64,000 nucleotides of DNA from the NCBI GenBank assembly GCA_041874755.1, contig CP102611.1, forward strand, positions 558,001 to 622,000, in the 5' to 3' direction. The position numbers and the translations under genes were made by a program. Below are positions 1 to 12,291 of this stretch, piece by piece; within the stretch, counting starts at the first letter, position 1, and each line of letters opens with the position of its first letter. Source of the DNA: Chitinibacter sp. SCUT-21. GTDB taxonomy: Bacteria; Pseudomonadota; Gammaproteobacteria; Burkholderiales; Chitinibacteraceae. Under the pieces are notes generated by a model. That model saw nothing but the letters and a program-made list of their open reading frames with translations, was not told the origin of the DNA and did not search any database.

Positions 1-1685
<1,685 letters not shown>

Positions 1686-1876
1686 TATAACCTCAAACAC
1701 GTTTTACCGTATCATCGGTTTAGAGTATCGGTATTTACGACTTGTTGAATGAGTTCTCACGTCATTCAACGCTGATCTTTCGATCAGAGATACAATCAAC
1801 CCAATTTATTTACTGTTCACACCAAGTTGCCTTGATGCTCACATTGTTTAATTAGGAGATATTACTTCTTCTATTT

Positions 1877-1887
1877 TGTTAAAGAAC
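1877..1887 (-). promoter_or_regulatory. BoxA antitermination element in the 16S-23S spacer
   Basis: The minus strand carries GTTCTTTAACA, the core of the rrn BoxA that binds NusB/NusE and keeps RNA polymerase resistant to Rho. It sits about 190 nt upstream of 23S, the usual place for the second BoxA of a bacterial rRNA operon. A matching copy lies in the leader at 4060-4070. Confidence 0.75.
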
Positions 1888-1984
1888 GATACAGATGCCA
1901 AAGGCATTCTGATTTAAGAAACCAGAACAAAATAAACAAACCAGAATAAATCTGCTTGCTCACTGAATTCTGAACTCTTGTGAT

Positions 1985-2060
1985 TGGTGGAGGATGACGG
2001 GATCGAACCGACGACCCCCTGCTTGCAAAGCAGGTGCTCTCCCAACTGAGCTAATCCCCC
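1985..2060 (-). tRNA. tRNA-Ala (anticodon TGC)
   Basis: A 76-nt cloverleaf on the minus strand begins GGGGGATTAGCTCAG. Its anticodon stem is CCTGC/GCAGG around TTTGCAA, it has a standard GGTTCGATCC T-arm, and the 3' CCA is encoded. It sits in the usual place between tRNA-Ile and 23S. Confidence 0.98.
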
Positions 2061-2098
2061 AATCTGGCATTACAAAGCTGTTTCCACTGATGAATCAA

Positions 2099-2175
2099 TG
2101 GTGGGTCAAGCTGGAATCGAACCAGCGACCCCCGCCTTATCAAGACGGTGCTCTAACCGACTGAGCTACTGACCC
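2099..2175 (-). tRNA. tRNA-Ile (anticodon GAT)
   Basis: A 77-nt cloverleaf on the minus strand begins GGGTCAGTAGCTCAG, with anticodon loop CTGATAA (anticodon GAT), T-arm GGTTCGATTCC and encoded CCA. It is the first tRNA after 16S, followed by tRNA-Ala 38 nt later. Confidence 0.98.
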
Positions 2176-2238
2176 AGCTTTTGTCTTCACTAGATCATCT
2201 CTAACTTCGCGATTACTTTTAGATAATCTACGCCGCCA

Positions 2239-2256
2239 GAGCTACTGACCCAGCTT
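2239..2256 (-). repeat. duplicated 5' end of tRNA-Ile in the rrn spacer
   Basis: The 18 bp at 2239-2256 are identical to 2163-2180, which covers the first 13 nt of tRNA-Ile plus 5 nt of its upstream flank. The second copy lies about 60 nt upstream of the real tRNA, between it and 16S. It has no anticodon or T-arm, so it is a fragment, probably left by slippage or recombination between spacers of different rrn operons. Confidence 0.8.
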
Positions 2257-2327
2257 CCAACCAAGTCCGTAACCCTGCAATGAATTGCTTCATTGCTCAG
2301 CTACTTTCTCTGTATCTTCAAACTCTA

Positions 2328-2355
2328 CAGCCGATGAGTGTGAGTACTTGACCCG
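2328..2355 (-). other. 3' strand of the 16S processing stem
   Basis: This spacer segment, just downstream of 16S on the minus strand, is complementary over 28 consecutive positions to leader segment 4027-4054 (24 Watson-Crick pairs and 4 G-U pairs by my count). Such a stem closes the 16S loop and is the normal RNase III substrate in bacterial pre-rRNA. Confidence 0.88.
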
Positions 2356-2370
2356 AAGGTCTTTTCTCTT

Positions 2371-3907
<1,537 letters not shown>

Positions 3908-4026
3908 TCTCTGCTATTTTTACTACTTGGCTTGTACTTCAATACTCAAAGAAAGAAACGAGATGAACAATTAAGTTCGTCTTGTTTATTTCCTATCATC
4001 TGAGTGCAAGCACTTGTTTCGACTTA

Positions 4027-4054
4027 CGAATCAAGCACTCACACCCATCGGCTG
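4027..4054 (-). other. 5' strand of the 16S processing stem
   Basis: This leader segment pairs with 2328-2355 across 16S. Four of the 28 pairs are G-U, so the two strands are not a simple DNA copy of each other. It lies directly downstream of the leader BoxA. Confidence 0.88.
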
Positions 4055-4059
4055 TAATT

Positions 4060-4070
4060 TGTTAAAGATC
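4060..4070 (-). promoter_or_regulatory. BoxA antitermination element in the rrn leader
   Basis: The minus strand reads GATCTTTAACA, a close match to the rrn BoxA core (TGCTCTTTAACA). It lies about 55 nt downstream of the predicted transcription start and 150 nt upstream of 16S, as expected for the leader BoxA recruiting the NusB/E/G antitermination complex. Confidence 0.75.
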
Positions 4071-4128
4071 GGTGCGAGACAGAGAGAAACATCACTTCGT
4101 TTCGCTGCGTCATCAGCAGAGAGGCCGA

Positions 4129-4157
4129 ACTATACCCACCGACCTGAAACACGTCAA
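4129..4157 (-). promoter_or_regulatory. rRNA operon promoter
   Basis: On the minus strand, TTGACG (4157-4152) and TATAGT (4134-4129) are separated by exactly 17 bp. A GC-rich discriminator TCGGCC follows, as in stringently controlled rRNA promoters, and an A/T-rich stretch lies upstream (about 4160-4190) like an UP element. The whole 3908-4335 gap is taken up by this promoter, the leader and the divergent start region of grxC. Confidence 0.75.
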
Positions 4158-4335
4158 CACCCTAAAGCAACAAAAACCAATTTTAGATGATAAGTGGTTG
4201 TTTTCATTAATCCATCAATGTCAACAAAACTCATGCCTCTTGTAGAAACACAAAGCCCCCCCATTTAGGTTTTATGAACAACTTCAAGCGCCGCACTGCA
4301 TATTGGCTTGCTTGACCTGCACTGGAGTCACCTTA

Positions 4336-4593
4336 ATGCCCAAAGTACTTATGTACAGTACCGGCTACTGCCCTTATTGCGATCGCGCTGAGCGTCTCCT
4401 CACTCAACGAGGCGTAACCGTGATCGAAAAAATCCGTGTCGATCTAGACCCCGCTCAACGGGATATCATGATGGAGCGCACGCAGCGCCGTACCGTTCCA
4501 CAAATATATATTGATGATTATCATGTAGGTGGTTTCGACGACTTGGCAGCGCTAGATCATGCTGGCAAATTAATGCCACTGTTAAATCCATAA
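4336..4593 (+). CDS. grxC: glutaredoxin 3
   Basis: An 85-residue glutaredoxin of normal family length. The redox motif CPYC is at residues 12-15, followed by the TVPQIYID cis-proline loop and a GG pair that bind glutathione. It reduces protein disulfides and glutathione mixed disulfides in the cytoplasm. I chose the ATG at 4336 over an upstream start at 4303 because GGAG lies 8 nt before it and the family begins MPKV. It is divergent from the rRNA operon and precedes secB, a gene order shared by many proteobacteria. Confidence 0.95.
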   Translation: MPKVLMYSTGYCPYCDRAERLLTQRGVTVIEKIRVDLDPAQRDIMMERTQRRTVPQIYIDDYHVGGFDDLAALDHAGKLMPLLNP

Positions 4594-4736
4594 GATACAA
4601 CTGTCGTACCGCACAATCGCCGCGCCACGCCAAGATAGTCATTGATTGCAATTTTATGCGATGATTTGCGCGCAGTGGTTTGTATAGCCAAAGCAATACC
4701 TTTATATACCAACAATCGACTCACAAGGGATGGACC

Positions 4737-5222
4737 ATGAGCGAAGAAAACCAAGTAGCACAAGAAGAACAAGCACAACCGGTTTTTGCCGTACAAAAAC
4801 TGTACGTGACCGACATTTCGCTTGAGTCACCAAATGCGCCTAACTCATTCATGCAACAAGGCGAGCCAGAATTTAACATTCAATTTCGCAATCAAGCAAA
4901 AAGCTTTGACAATGGCTTCTTCGAAGCTAGCCTGACTGTGACTGCAGAGGCTAAAGCTGAAGATCGCACCGTATTTTTGGTAGAAATCACGCAAGCTGGC
5001 CTATTCCAAATTGAAAACGTGCCAGAATCTGAGCTTGATCCATTGCTCGGCATTGGCTGCCCAAGCATCTTGTTCCCATACTTGCGCGAAGCCGTGTCTG
5101 ATTTGACGACGCGCGCGGGCTTCCCTCCGCTGATCTTGCAACCGATTAACTTCGAAGCCATCTATATTCAGCAACGTCAACAAGCTGCAGCACAACAAGC
5201 CAATGAGCAAACCACTCATTAA
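4737..5222 (+). CDS. secB: protein-export chaperone SecB
   Basis: A 161-residue SecB of normal length, with an acidic, Gln-rich N terminus (MSEENQVAQEEQ) and the conserved core including FLVEITQAG and the SILFPYLREAVSDLTTRAGFPP stretch. SecB holds precursors unfolded and hands them to SecA. The ATG at 4737 has AAGGGA upstream; an in-frame start at 4680 is not supported. The last 20 bp overlap the next gene, indicating translational coupling. The C terminus is Gln/Ala-rich, as in betaproteobacterial homologues. Confidence 0.97.
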   Translation: MSEENQVAQEEQAQPVFAVQKLYVTDISLESPNAPNSFMQQGEPEFNIQFRNQAKSFDNGFFEASLTVTAEAKAEDRTVFLVEITQAGLFQIENVPESELDPLLGIGCPSILFPYLREAVSDLTTRAGFPPLILQPINFEAIYIQQRQQAAAQQANEQTTH

Positions 5223-5652
5223 TCACTTGTGTATCGCTACACTGCTAGCCAGCTTGGCTGGCAGTGTTTTTGCCATCGAATATTGCGCCACTACGCGCAA
5301 TGATGTGATTTTGTACGACGCGCCTTCGGAAAAAAGCGACAAACGCTTTATTCTAAGCGCATTTATTCCGCATGAAATCTTAGCCGAACAAGGCACTTGG
5401 CTGCGCGTACGTGATCGCGATGGCACCCTAGCATGGCTGCCTAAAGCCGATTGCGGCCCAAAACGCTACGTGCAAGTGAATCGTCTGGCCGAAATTCGCA
5501 AAGAAGCCAATTCAAAATCACCCCTGCTCTTTAAAGCCGAACGCAATGTCGTAATCGAACTATTACAAGACACCCGCAGCGGCTGGCTCAAAATCAAACA
5601 TCGCGATGGCGCCATTGGCTACATCCGCATCGAAGACGTCTGGGGCGCTTAA
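5203..5652 (+). CDS. exported SH3-domain protein
   Basis: A 149-residue protein with a signal peptide (residues 1-24, cleavage after VFA) and two bacterial SH3-like repeats: about 28-85 ([15 protein letters not shown] to LAWLPKADC) and about 95-147 ([10 protein letters not shown] to [11 protein letters not shown]). This domain usually binds cell-wall peptides or acts as a periplasmic adaptor. No catalytic domain is present. It starts inside the end of secB and ends 20 bp before gpsA, so it lies in that operon. The specific role is unknown. Confidence 0.85.
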   Translation: MSKPLINHLCIATLLASLAGSVFAIEYCATTRNDVILYDAPSEKSDKRFILSAFIPHEILAEQGTWLRVRDRDGTLAWLPKADCGPKRYVQVNRLAEIRKEANSKSPLLFKAERNVVIELLQDTRSGWLKIKHRDGAIGYIRIEDVWGA

Positions 5653-5672
5653 ACCTAGATAGGAGAATTCTG

Positions 5673-6665
5673 TTGAAACTAGCCGTGTTAGGCGCAGGTG
5701 CTTGGGGCACCGCCTTGGCGATTCGATTCGCCGATCGTCAAGCTGTTACCCTGTGGTCACGCGAAGCAGATCAAGTCGCACAAATGCAGCAAGAACGCTG
5801 CAATGCCCGCTATCTACCCAACGCCCCCTTTCCCGAAACGCTATCTGTTAGCCATTCGATGGCCGAAGCGATTGCAGGCGCGGGACTTATTTTGATCGTC
5901 ACCCCGATGTCGGGTTTACGCGGCACCTTAAAAGCACTGGCCGAACTGGGCAACACCGCCCCGGTACTATGGGCGTGCAAAGGCCTGGAAGCTGGCACGA
6001 TGCTACTGCCACACCAAGTCGCTGAACAAGAAATGCCCGCCCACATCGCGCGTGGCATGCTCTCTGGCCCGAGCTTTGCACAAGAAGTCGCCAAAGGCCT
6101 ACCCGCCGCCGTCACCATTGCCGCCAGCGACGCGGCCTTTGCGCAGCAAGTGGTGAATGATCTAAATACCAATATCCTGCGTCTCTATGCATCAGACGAC
6201 ATCATCGGCGTAGAAATCGGCGCGGCAGTCAAAAACGTCATGGCGATTGCCGCTGGCGTGGCGGATGGCCTCAACCTTGGCCTGAACGCCCGCGCTGCGC
6301 TGCTAACCCGTGGTCTGGCCGAAATGGCGCGTTTCTGTGTGGCTCTTGGTGGCAAACCGGAAACGATGATGGGCTTGGCAGGTATTGGCGATTTAATGCT
6401 AACCGCCACCGGCGACCTATCCCGCAATCGCCGCGTTGGCTTATTGCTGGCGCAAGGCTTAGATTTGGACGGCGTACTGAAAAACCTCGGCCACGTCGCC
6501 GAAGGCGTACCAACTGCGCGTGAAGTGCTACGCCAAGCCGAGGAGCTTGGTATTGAAATGCCAATCACCCGCTCGGTCTGCCAAGTGCTGTTTGAAAATG
6601 TCGCCGTTAGCGACATCATTACCGACCTAATGGGTCGCAGCCCGAAGATGGAAGCCGTGGTTTAA
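5673..6665 (+). CDS. gpsA: NAD(P)-dependent glycerol-3-phosphate dehydrogenase
   Basis: A 330-residue GpsA that makes sn-glycerol 3-phosphate from dihydroxyacetone phosphate for phospholipids. It has the N-terminal Rossmann motif [12 protein letters not shown], the [19 protein letters not shown] segment, the catalytic-lysine region [18 protein letters not shown] and the [23 protein letters not shown] signature. The start is TTG at 5673, supported by AGGAG 7 nt upstream and by alignment of the Rossmann start. It ends the grxC-secB operon and is followed by a strong terminator. Confidence 0.96.
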   Translation: MKLAVLGAGAWGTALAIRFADRQAVTLWSREADQVAQMQQERCNARYLPNAPFPETLSVSHSMAEAIAGAGLILIVTPMSGLRGTLKALAELGNTAPVLWACKGLEAGTMLLPHQVAEQEMPAHIARGMLSGPSFAQEVAKGLPAAVTIAASDAAFAQQVVNDLNTNILRLYASDDIIGVEIGAAVKNVMAIAAGVADGLNLGLNARAALLTRGLAEMARFCVALGGKPETMMGLAGIGDLMLTATGDLSRNRRVGLLLAQGLDLDGVLKNLGHVAEGVPTAREVLRQAEELGIEMPITRSVCQVLFENVAVSDIITDLMGRSPKMEAVV

Positions 6666-6670
6666 ACGAT

Positions 6671-6696
6671 AAAAAGCCGTCGCGAGACGGCTTTTT
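6671..6696 (+). terminator. bidirectional terminator between gpsA and the GNAT gene
   Basis: An 11-bp perfect stem (AAAAAGCCGTC / GACGGCTTTTT) with a GCGA tetraloop ends in a T-run on both strands. It lies between two convergent genes and can serve both. Confidence 0.92.
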
Positions 6697-6713
6697 ACAT
6701 TCATTAGTCTGTT

Positions 6714-7139
6714 TTAATGCTGCAAAAGCCAGTAATCACCATCCTCGCCACTTCCCTCTCCCACAATTTGAAACTGGCACGACTGATAAAATACCAGCGC
6801 CCGCTCATTATTTTTTAGGCATTTCAATTGATGGTTTCGCTCTCCCCAACCAGGTAAAGCAGCAAGTAATTTAGTCCCAACGCCCCTACGCTGAGCGCGC
6901 GGAGCAATATACAAATGATGAATGAATGATTCAGGTTCAAACACAGCAATAAAGCCGAGCAGTTGCTTATCCATATCGCAGGCAAGCAAAATATGTTCGC
7001 CCGTGGTTTGACGATCAAAATCATCAAGCAGAAACTGGGGATTTGCTAAATGAGCAAACAAATGCTGTCTCGCCTCAAGAAACAATTGGCGCAAGGCTGG
7101 AAAGTCGGCGTACTGAGCTACACGGATTGAATCAATCAT
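6714..7139 (-). CDS. GNAT-family N-acetyltransferase
   Basis: A 141-residue single-domain acyltransferase. The acetyl-CoA binding motif A is clear at about residues 93-111 (HLYIAPRAQRRGVGTKLL, the R/Q-x-x-G-x-G/A pattern), and a C-terminal ALVFYQSCQF segment forms motif B. The substrate cannot be read from sequence. ATG at 7139 has AAGG about 10 nt upstream. It is a single gene, convergent with gpsA. Confidence 0.88.
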   Translation of the reverse strand: MIDSIRVAQYADFPALRQLFLEARQHLFAHLANPQFLLDDFDRQTTGEHILLACDMDKQLLGFIAVFEPESFIHHLYIAPRAQRRGVGTKLLAALPGWGERNHQLKCLKNNERALVFYQSCQFQIVGEGSGEDGDYWLLQH

Positions 7140-7518
7140 AAAGACATTGCCTTAGCCACACTTTAGCCAACCAAATGCCTATCAAATTGCACTACTTCGC
7201 GTGAAAGCGACATTGGCTTTTCTTGCATCGCAGTGATGCATCTTTTTTTAAGATACAAATCAGCCACACTCAGCCAAGCGGTACAAACCCGCTTTCCCAT
7301 CTTGCACAACCTCCAATACCTGTCACGGGTATAAGCCAATAAGCATTTCTAATTAAAGACTCCAAGAAAATACCTAAGAGTTACATTGTGCATGAAAAAT
7401 AGCAGCAAGGTCTTCGTTACAAATCTCATATCGTAATTTGATCGAGGATGCTTTTATGTGTGAAATATTGTTAGCTCTACCCGCAAATAATTGCACTATT
7501 CGATACCCATTAAAGCGT
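7140..7518. other. intergenic region without a supported gene
   Basis: These 379 bp lie between the GNAT start and the end of the HD-GYP gene. A plus-strand hairpin at 7224-7240 (TGCATC/GATGCA) followed by seven T could be a terminator, but no plus-strand gene precedes it. A 62-codon open frame at 7438-7626 overlaps the HD-GYP gene antisense and lacks any family signal. The region must hold the GNAT promoter; I see no strong consensus. Confidence 0.5.
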
Positions 7519-8502
7519 CTATTCTTTGGCGTCCCATTGGCTTTTTATTTGAAGAATTTGTGGCATAAGCTGAAAAAACACATCAAGCAAACGAGGCTCA
7601 AAATGAGCCGCTCGACCATGCTCTAAAGCCAGCATTACACGTTCTAATGGCCATGGTTCTTTGTAGGATCGCTTCATCATTAGAGCATCAAATACATCAC
7701 AGATCGCAACAATTCGAGCCGACTCTGGTATTTGCTCACCGATTAAACCATCAGGATACCCACTTCCATCCCAGCGTTCATGATGCCGCAATGCAATTTC
7801 AGCGGCCAATTGAAAAATAGGTGCACTGCTTTGATTCAAAATACCAAAACCAATTGTAGTATGAGAGCGCATGATGACCCACTCGGCCTCGGTGAGTTTG
7901 CCTGGCTTTTTTAAAATCGAATCAGGGATGCCAATTTTGCCGGTGTCATGCATCGGTGCGGCTAATTCTAATAGTTCGGCCATTTCATTCGACCAACCAA
8001 TTGCCAATGCTAAGGCTCTGGAATAAGCCGCCATACGCCAGATATGCAAGCCTGTATCGTTATCATTGTAATGCCCCGCTAAACCCAACATCATAATTGC
8101 ATCGCGATAACTGCGTTCCAGCGTGCTAGCTTTCACCAAGGATAAATGAGTAGCAACACGGGCATGCACTATGGCTGGGCATACTGGTTTAGTTAAATAA
8201 TCGACAGCACCGACACGGAAACCTTCTGACTCATTACCCACATCAGCTAATGAGGTAACAAATAGCACCGGAATATCTTTAAACGCCTCAAGGCGCTTTA
8301 GTGCCTCACAGACTTGGTAGCCGCTCATTTCAGGCATTTGTACGTCTAATAAAATCAAGGAAGGATGGTGTTTTGCGACGGCAAGCAAGGCCTCGGCACC
8401 GGAGTTAGCGAATACCAAGGTGTACTTGGATGACAAAATCTGATTGAGGGCAGCTAAATTTACCGGTTCGTCATCGACAATTAAAATTGGCCCGCATGAC
8501 AT
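7519..8502 (-). CDS. response regulator with HD-GYP output domain (c-di-GMP phosphodiesterase type)
   Basis: A 327-residue protein. REC domain about residues 1-118 has acidic pocket DDE, phospho-acceptor in LILLDVQMPEMSGY and lysine in TKPV. HD-GYP domain about 140-320 has MHDTGKIG (HD pair), HHERWDGSGYPDGL and the CDVFDAL helix. HD-GYP domains hydrolyse cyclic di-GMP, so phosphorylation should control this. The ATG at 8502 fits, with GAGG 10 nt upstream; the TTG at 8517 would overlap the kinase gene. It follows the hybrid kinase by 4 bp and is its likely partner. Confidence 0.92.
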   Translation of the reverse strand: MSCGPILIVDDEPVNLAALNQILSSKYTLVFANSGAEALLAVAKHHPSLILLDVQMPEMSGYQVCEALKRLEAFKDIPVLFVTSLADVGNESEGFRVGAVDYLTKPVCPAIVHARVATHLSLVKASTLERSYRDAIMMLGLAGHYNDNDTGLHIWRMAAYSRALALAIGWSNEMAELLELAAPMHDTGKIGIPDSILKKPGKLTEAEWVIMRSHTTIGFGILNQSSAPIFQLAAEIALRHHERWDGSGYPDGLIGEQIPESARIVAICDVFDALMMKRSYKEPWPLERVMLALEHGRAAHFEPRLLDVFFQLMPQILQIKSQWDAKE

Positions 8503-8506
8503 TCTA

Positions 8507-11500
8507 TTAAGCCTCAAAATGAGTCAGAATTGATTGCTTAATATGCTGCAAAGTCGCCTCGGCATGTCGAAAATCGAATTGCTCAATGTCCGCCTTTAAC
8601 GCCTCCAGCTCTTTTTGATCGGTGTAATGCCCTAACTGAGAGAGCAAATCTTGAATACCATTCGGATTATCCTGATTCAACATTTTTTCTATAGTTGCTA
8701 ATAACTGCAATAACTGAGCCCGACCCAGCGTAGGTGGTTTATTGAGCGGTGGCACTAGCACATCTGTCGCATAAGCGGCAATTGAGGCAAGCACAACTTG
8801 CAACTCATTTCCTAATGAAATCAGTTCAGCCTTCGCTGGCTCGTTGTTCATCAGATTTTCATTCACATTGCCAGCTAGCTGGGATAAACGGATTAAACCC
8901 AAGCTTGCTGCTGCCCCTTTAAATTTATGCACCATGGCACTTTTTTCTGCCAAAGGTAGGTTACTAATCTTGCTAATAAAGTCGGCATAATCACGGGCGA
9001 AACGGCGTAAATATTGCTGATAAACTGCTTCATCGGACCAGATTTGCAAACCTTGCACCAAATCAATCCCCGCATAATGAGCCGTATTGCCTACTCGCTG
9101 TTGTACTATGACTTGAGTTGCACCACCTTCAAGGTTAGGCACAAAGCTACGCCCAGTCAGGTCCATAATCATCCTAACTGTGCGATCAACATTAAATGGC
9201 TTGGTGATGACCGCATTCATGCCAGCAGCTAATGCTGCCTCACGTTGCGAGGTAAACGCACCCGCGGTTAAGGCAATAATGACGAGATGCTGGTGGCGCT
9301 CATGACGGCGAATTCGACTCGTTGCCTCTAAACCGTCCATATTGGGCATCTGTACATCCATCAGTACTGCATCAAAGTCTTGCTTCTCAAGACATTGCAA
9401 GGCTTCTAAACCGTCATTGGCCGTGGTAACTTCTGCCCCCTCGCCGCGAAATATTTGCGAAGCCAAATCGCGATTGATGTCACTATCATCGACGATTAAT
9501 AACTGTAAGCCATGAAGTCGATCATGCTTTGAATTAGTTTGAGCTTCATTCGTTTTAATCCAACCCCGTTTTCTCATCGCCGAGGCAACCGCATCATAAA
9601 GGGTGGAGGCTGTAATCGGTTTTGGCAGTAAAACATCAGCCAGATGCGCATCGGGAGATTTGACGAGCATTTCGCGCGAGAAGGCGGTCACCATCACCAC
9701 GATGGGGGTTTCCTGTTCTGGCAGTGACTGGCGCACCACCCTCGCCACCTCCAGCCCATCTTTATGCGGCATCTGCCAATCCAAAATTAATACATCGGGC
9801 AACCTACCAAGCACTTGCAAATCCATTGTACTTTGTATTGCATCATGCCCATCGCGCACAGCGGTAGTGCGCCAACCCAATTGCTCACTAGTATGTTTAA
9901 TCGCTTCTAGAGCTAGCTCATTATCATCGGCCACCAGCACATTTAGATCGGCCAATTCAGGTGTGACATACGTTTCAGAATCTACTTTTTCAAATCGAGC
10001 GGTGAACCAAAACTCGCTACCATGTCCTTGCGCACTAAAGATTCCGATCTCCCCCCCCATCATTTGCACTAATTGACGAGAGATAGCCAAACCTAGACCC
10101 GTACCACCAAATTGCCGCGTAGTCGAAGTATCTGCCTGAGTAAAAGGCGCAAAAATACTCGTTTGCTTTTCCAACGGGATACCAATCCCCGTGTCCTGTA
10201 CGGTAAAACGCAACAACAGTGACGTATCTTGTGCACTAATAATCCGCGTTGAGACCAAAACATGACCGCGCTCAGTGAACTTAATAGCATTACTAATCAA
10301 GTTAATCAGCACTTGCTCCAGCCGCAATGGATCGCCACTGAGTAATTTCAACTCGTCAGGCAATGGAGAAATAATGACCTCAATCGGCTTATTCCCAACG
10401 CTAGAACTCATTATGGTGGATAAATTATCCATCACCTCCTGCAAGCGAAACGTGACATTTTCCAGTTCCAGATGGCCTTGTTCGATCTTGGAAAAATCTA
10501 ATATGTCGTTGATGATTCCCAATAATGTTCGGCCTGACTGGGATATTTTCCTGACTAAATCACGGGTATGCAGATCACTGGTCTGCTGCTCGGCTAAATA
10601 AGCTAAACCCAATACCGCATTCATCGGGCTGCGTATTTCGTGGCTCATATTGGCTAAAAATTCGGCTTTAGACCGACTCGCTTGGGTTGCGGCCTCTAAT
10701 GCGGCATTCAGAGCATGCGTTCGCTCTTCCACCTGAGCTTCAAGCGTGGCATTAAGCATTAAAACATTGTTTTCGATCTCTTTTTGCCGTGTGATATCGC
10801 GAATTGTTTTCGAAGCCCCGATTACTTCGCCATATTCATTTCGGATTGGAGACACGGCGACCGAGGCATGCAAGAGCGTGCCATCTTTACGGCGACGAAT
10901 CGTTTCGAAATGTGGGATAGATCGCCCCGCCGCTAAATAGCCCAGAATTTTGATTTCATCGTCCAACATATCTTCAGGGATGATCAAACTCACTAGCGTG
11001 CGGCCAATTGCCTCATGACGGGTATAGCCAAACATCACTTCAGCAGCATGATTCCAACTAATGACGGTGCCATCGAGCTTTTTGCCAATAATGGCATCGC
11101 TTGAGCTATCAACAATCGCCGCCAATTGTTCTTTATCCTTATGCGACAAAATGGCCTGTTGACGATTTTTTAATTGAGCGAACAACAGCGCAATGATCAG
11201 TGCTTCAAACGCAAAAATTGATAGCCCCACTTTCCAAGGCACATACTCGCGCAGTGAAGCGATAAATTGTGGCGTAGCTCGAAACTCATAACGCCATACA
11301 CGACCATAAGTCGGCCGATCAATCGATAAGGAGATAATTGCCTTGGTGTTAGCCTGAAATTCAGCGGTTTGATACGCCACTTGCGGCGCATTTTGATTGC
11401 TAACATCGCTGATCTTAACGTGATAGTAATCGGTATTTTCATTAAGACCCGCGATGATTTCACTCATCAGCATGGGGATATAAACCCAGCCAACCGCAGC

Positions 11501-12166
11501 ACCAGAGCGTTCTGTCTCATCGGCAGGCCCCAGTGCATCTCGAAAAATGGGCAATAAGAACAGAAAACCCTCCTGTTTACGCCCTGCTTTTTGCACCAAG
11601 GTGATGGGTGCGGTTAAGGTTACCGCATCAGTTTTCTCTGCGGTTAATGCTGCCTGCGCACGATTTTCTTCGGATGCAATATCCAATCCAATGGCCTGGC
11701 GATTGAGTGATTCCGGCTCAATGTATTGAATAACAAACAAATCCCCTGCATGCGGAATAAATTGACGTATTTGAAAGCTAGGAAGCCCATCGGCACGTGC
11801 GGCGTTAAGAAAAGACTCTAGTTCGGTGGCCGGCACCCGCCGAATAAAACCAAAGCCTTTCGCGCCAGGAAACTCATTCGGTAAATCTCGGCTGGCTACA
11901 TAATTGCGAAAGCGCTGGCGGTTCAGAGAATCAAAGCCCACTGCGGCGATGGCAGCCCGCGTGCCGCTAAGCCCCTGGGTATACAACCTGAGCCGCAGAT
12001 TGACACTATTGACTACTTTTTCAGCCAATTTATTAAGCTCAGCCTCGCGCTCCGCCAAGTTGGAGCGATGCAATCCGTATGCAAATAAAAAGGCAAACAG
12101 AGCGGCGAACAGCAAGGCAAAACATAGCTTAGCCCTGTTGCTTACCCGCGGAATACTTAAGCCCAT
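8507..12166 (-). CDS. CHASE-domain hybrid sensor histidine kinase with two receivers and HPt
   Basis: A 1219-residue membrane kinase. Order: TM1 about residues 13-32; periplasmic CHASE domain about 55-290 (QGLSGTRAAIAAVGF, GFGFIRRV); TM2 about 313-333; PAS (IVDSSSDAIIGKKLDG); HisKA with H-box FLANMSHEIRSPMNAVLG; HATPase with N-box NLISNAIKFTE and GGTGLGLAISR; REC1 (VLILDWQMPHKDG); REC2 (AVLMDVQMPNMDG); C-terminal HPt with histidine in MVHKFKGAAASLG. CHASE domains sense small extracellular ligands, here unknown. The phosphorelay His-Asp-His probably ends on the adjacent HD-GYP regulator. Both domain sets look intact. Confidence 0.94.
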   Translation of the reverse strand: MGLSIPRVSNRAKLCFALLFAALFAFLFAYGLHRSNLAEREAELNKLAEKVVNSVNLRLRLYTQGLSGTRAAIAAVGFDSLNRQRFRNYVASRDLPNEFPGAKGFGFIRRVPATELESFLNAARADGLPSFQIRQFIPHAGDLFVIQYIEPESLNRQAIGLDIASEENRAQAALTAEKTDAVTLTAPITLVQKAGRKQEGFLFLLPIFRDALGPADETERSGAAVGWVYIPMLMSEIIAGLNENTDYYHVKISDVSNQNAPQVAYQTAEFQANTKAIISLSIDRPTYGRVWRYEFRATPQFIASLREYVPWKVGLSIFAFEALIIALLFAQLKNRQQAILSHKDKEQLAAIVDSSSDAIIGKKLDGTVISWNHAAEVMFGYTRHEAIGRTLVSLIIPEDMLDDEIKILGYLAAGRSIPHFETIRRRKDGTLLHASVAVSPIRNEYGEVIGASKTIRDITRQKEIENNVLMLNATLEAQVEERTHALNAALEAATQASRSKAEFLANMSHEIRSPMNAVLGLAYLAEQQTSDLHTRDLVRKISQSGRTLLGIINDILDFSKIEQGHLELENVTFRLQEVMDNLSTIMSSSVGNKPIEVIISPLPDELKLLSGDPLRLEQVLINLISNAIKFTERGHVLVSTRIISAQDTSLLLRFTVQDTGIGIPLEKQTSIFAPFTQADTSTTRQFGGTGLGLAISRQLVQMMGGEIGIFSAQGHGSEFWFTARFEKVDSETYVTPELADLNVLVADDNELALEAIKHTSEQLGWRTTAVRDGHDAIQSTMDLQVLGRLPDVLILDWQMPHKDGLEVARVVRQSLPEQETPIVVMVTAFSREMLVKSPDAHLADVLLPKPITASTLYDAVASAMRKRGWIKTNEAQTNSKHDRLHGLQLLIVDDSDINRDLASQIFRGEGAEVTTANDGLEALQCLEKQDFDAVLMDVQMPNMDGLEATSRIRRHERHQHLVIIALTAGAFTSQREAALAAGMNAVITKPFNVDRTVRMIMDLTGRSFVPNLEGGATQVIVQQRVGNTAHYAGIDLVQGLQIWSDEAVYQQYLRRFARDYADFISKISNLPLAEKSAMVHKFKGAAASLGLIRLSQLAGNVNENLMNNEPAKAELISLGNELQVVLASIAAYATDVLVPPLNKPPTLGRAQLLQLLATIEKMLNQDNPNGIQDLLSQLGHYTDQKELEALKADIEQFDFRHAEATLQHIKQSILTHFEA

Positions 12167-12291
12167 CCCCGACCATCCTTGCTAGCAGATTAGGCAACCC
12201 CCTAATTTTGCCAATTTAGGTCACAAGAAGTCAGAGTCAATCAATTACTATGTTTTTCAGACGAAAAGAAATCAATGTAAGAAGTAGGGTT

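Noticed and set aside
4219..4224. TTGACA on the minus strand as a second rrn promoter
   Set aside because: No -10 hexamer at 16-18 bp; the nearest candidate is 26 bp away.
4341..4356. Three GTAC repeats in close order
   Set aside because: They lie in the grxC coding region, with spacing of 4 and 1 nt and no arms.
7438..7626. 62-codon plus-strand open frame
   Set aside because: It overlaps the end of the HD-GYP gene antisense, has no recognisable domain and no convincing ribosome-binding site.
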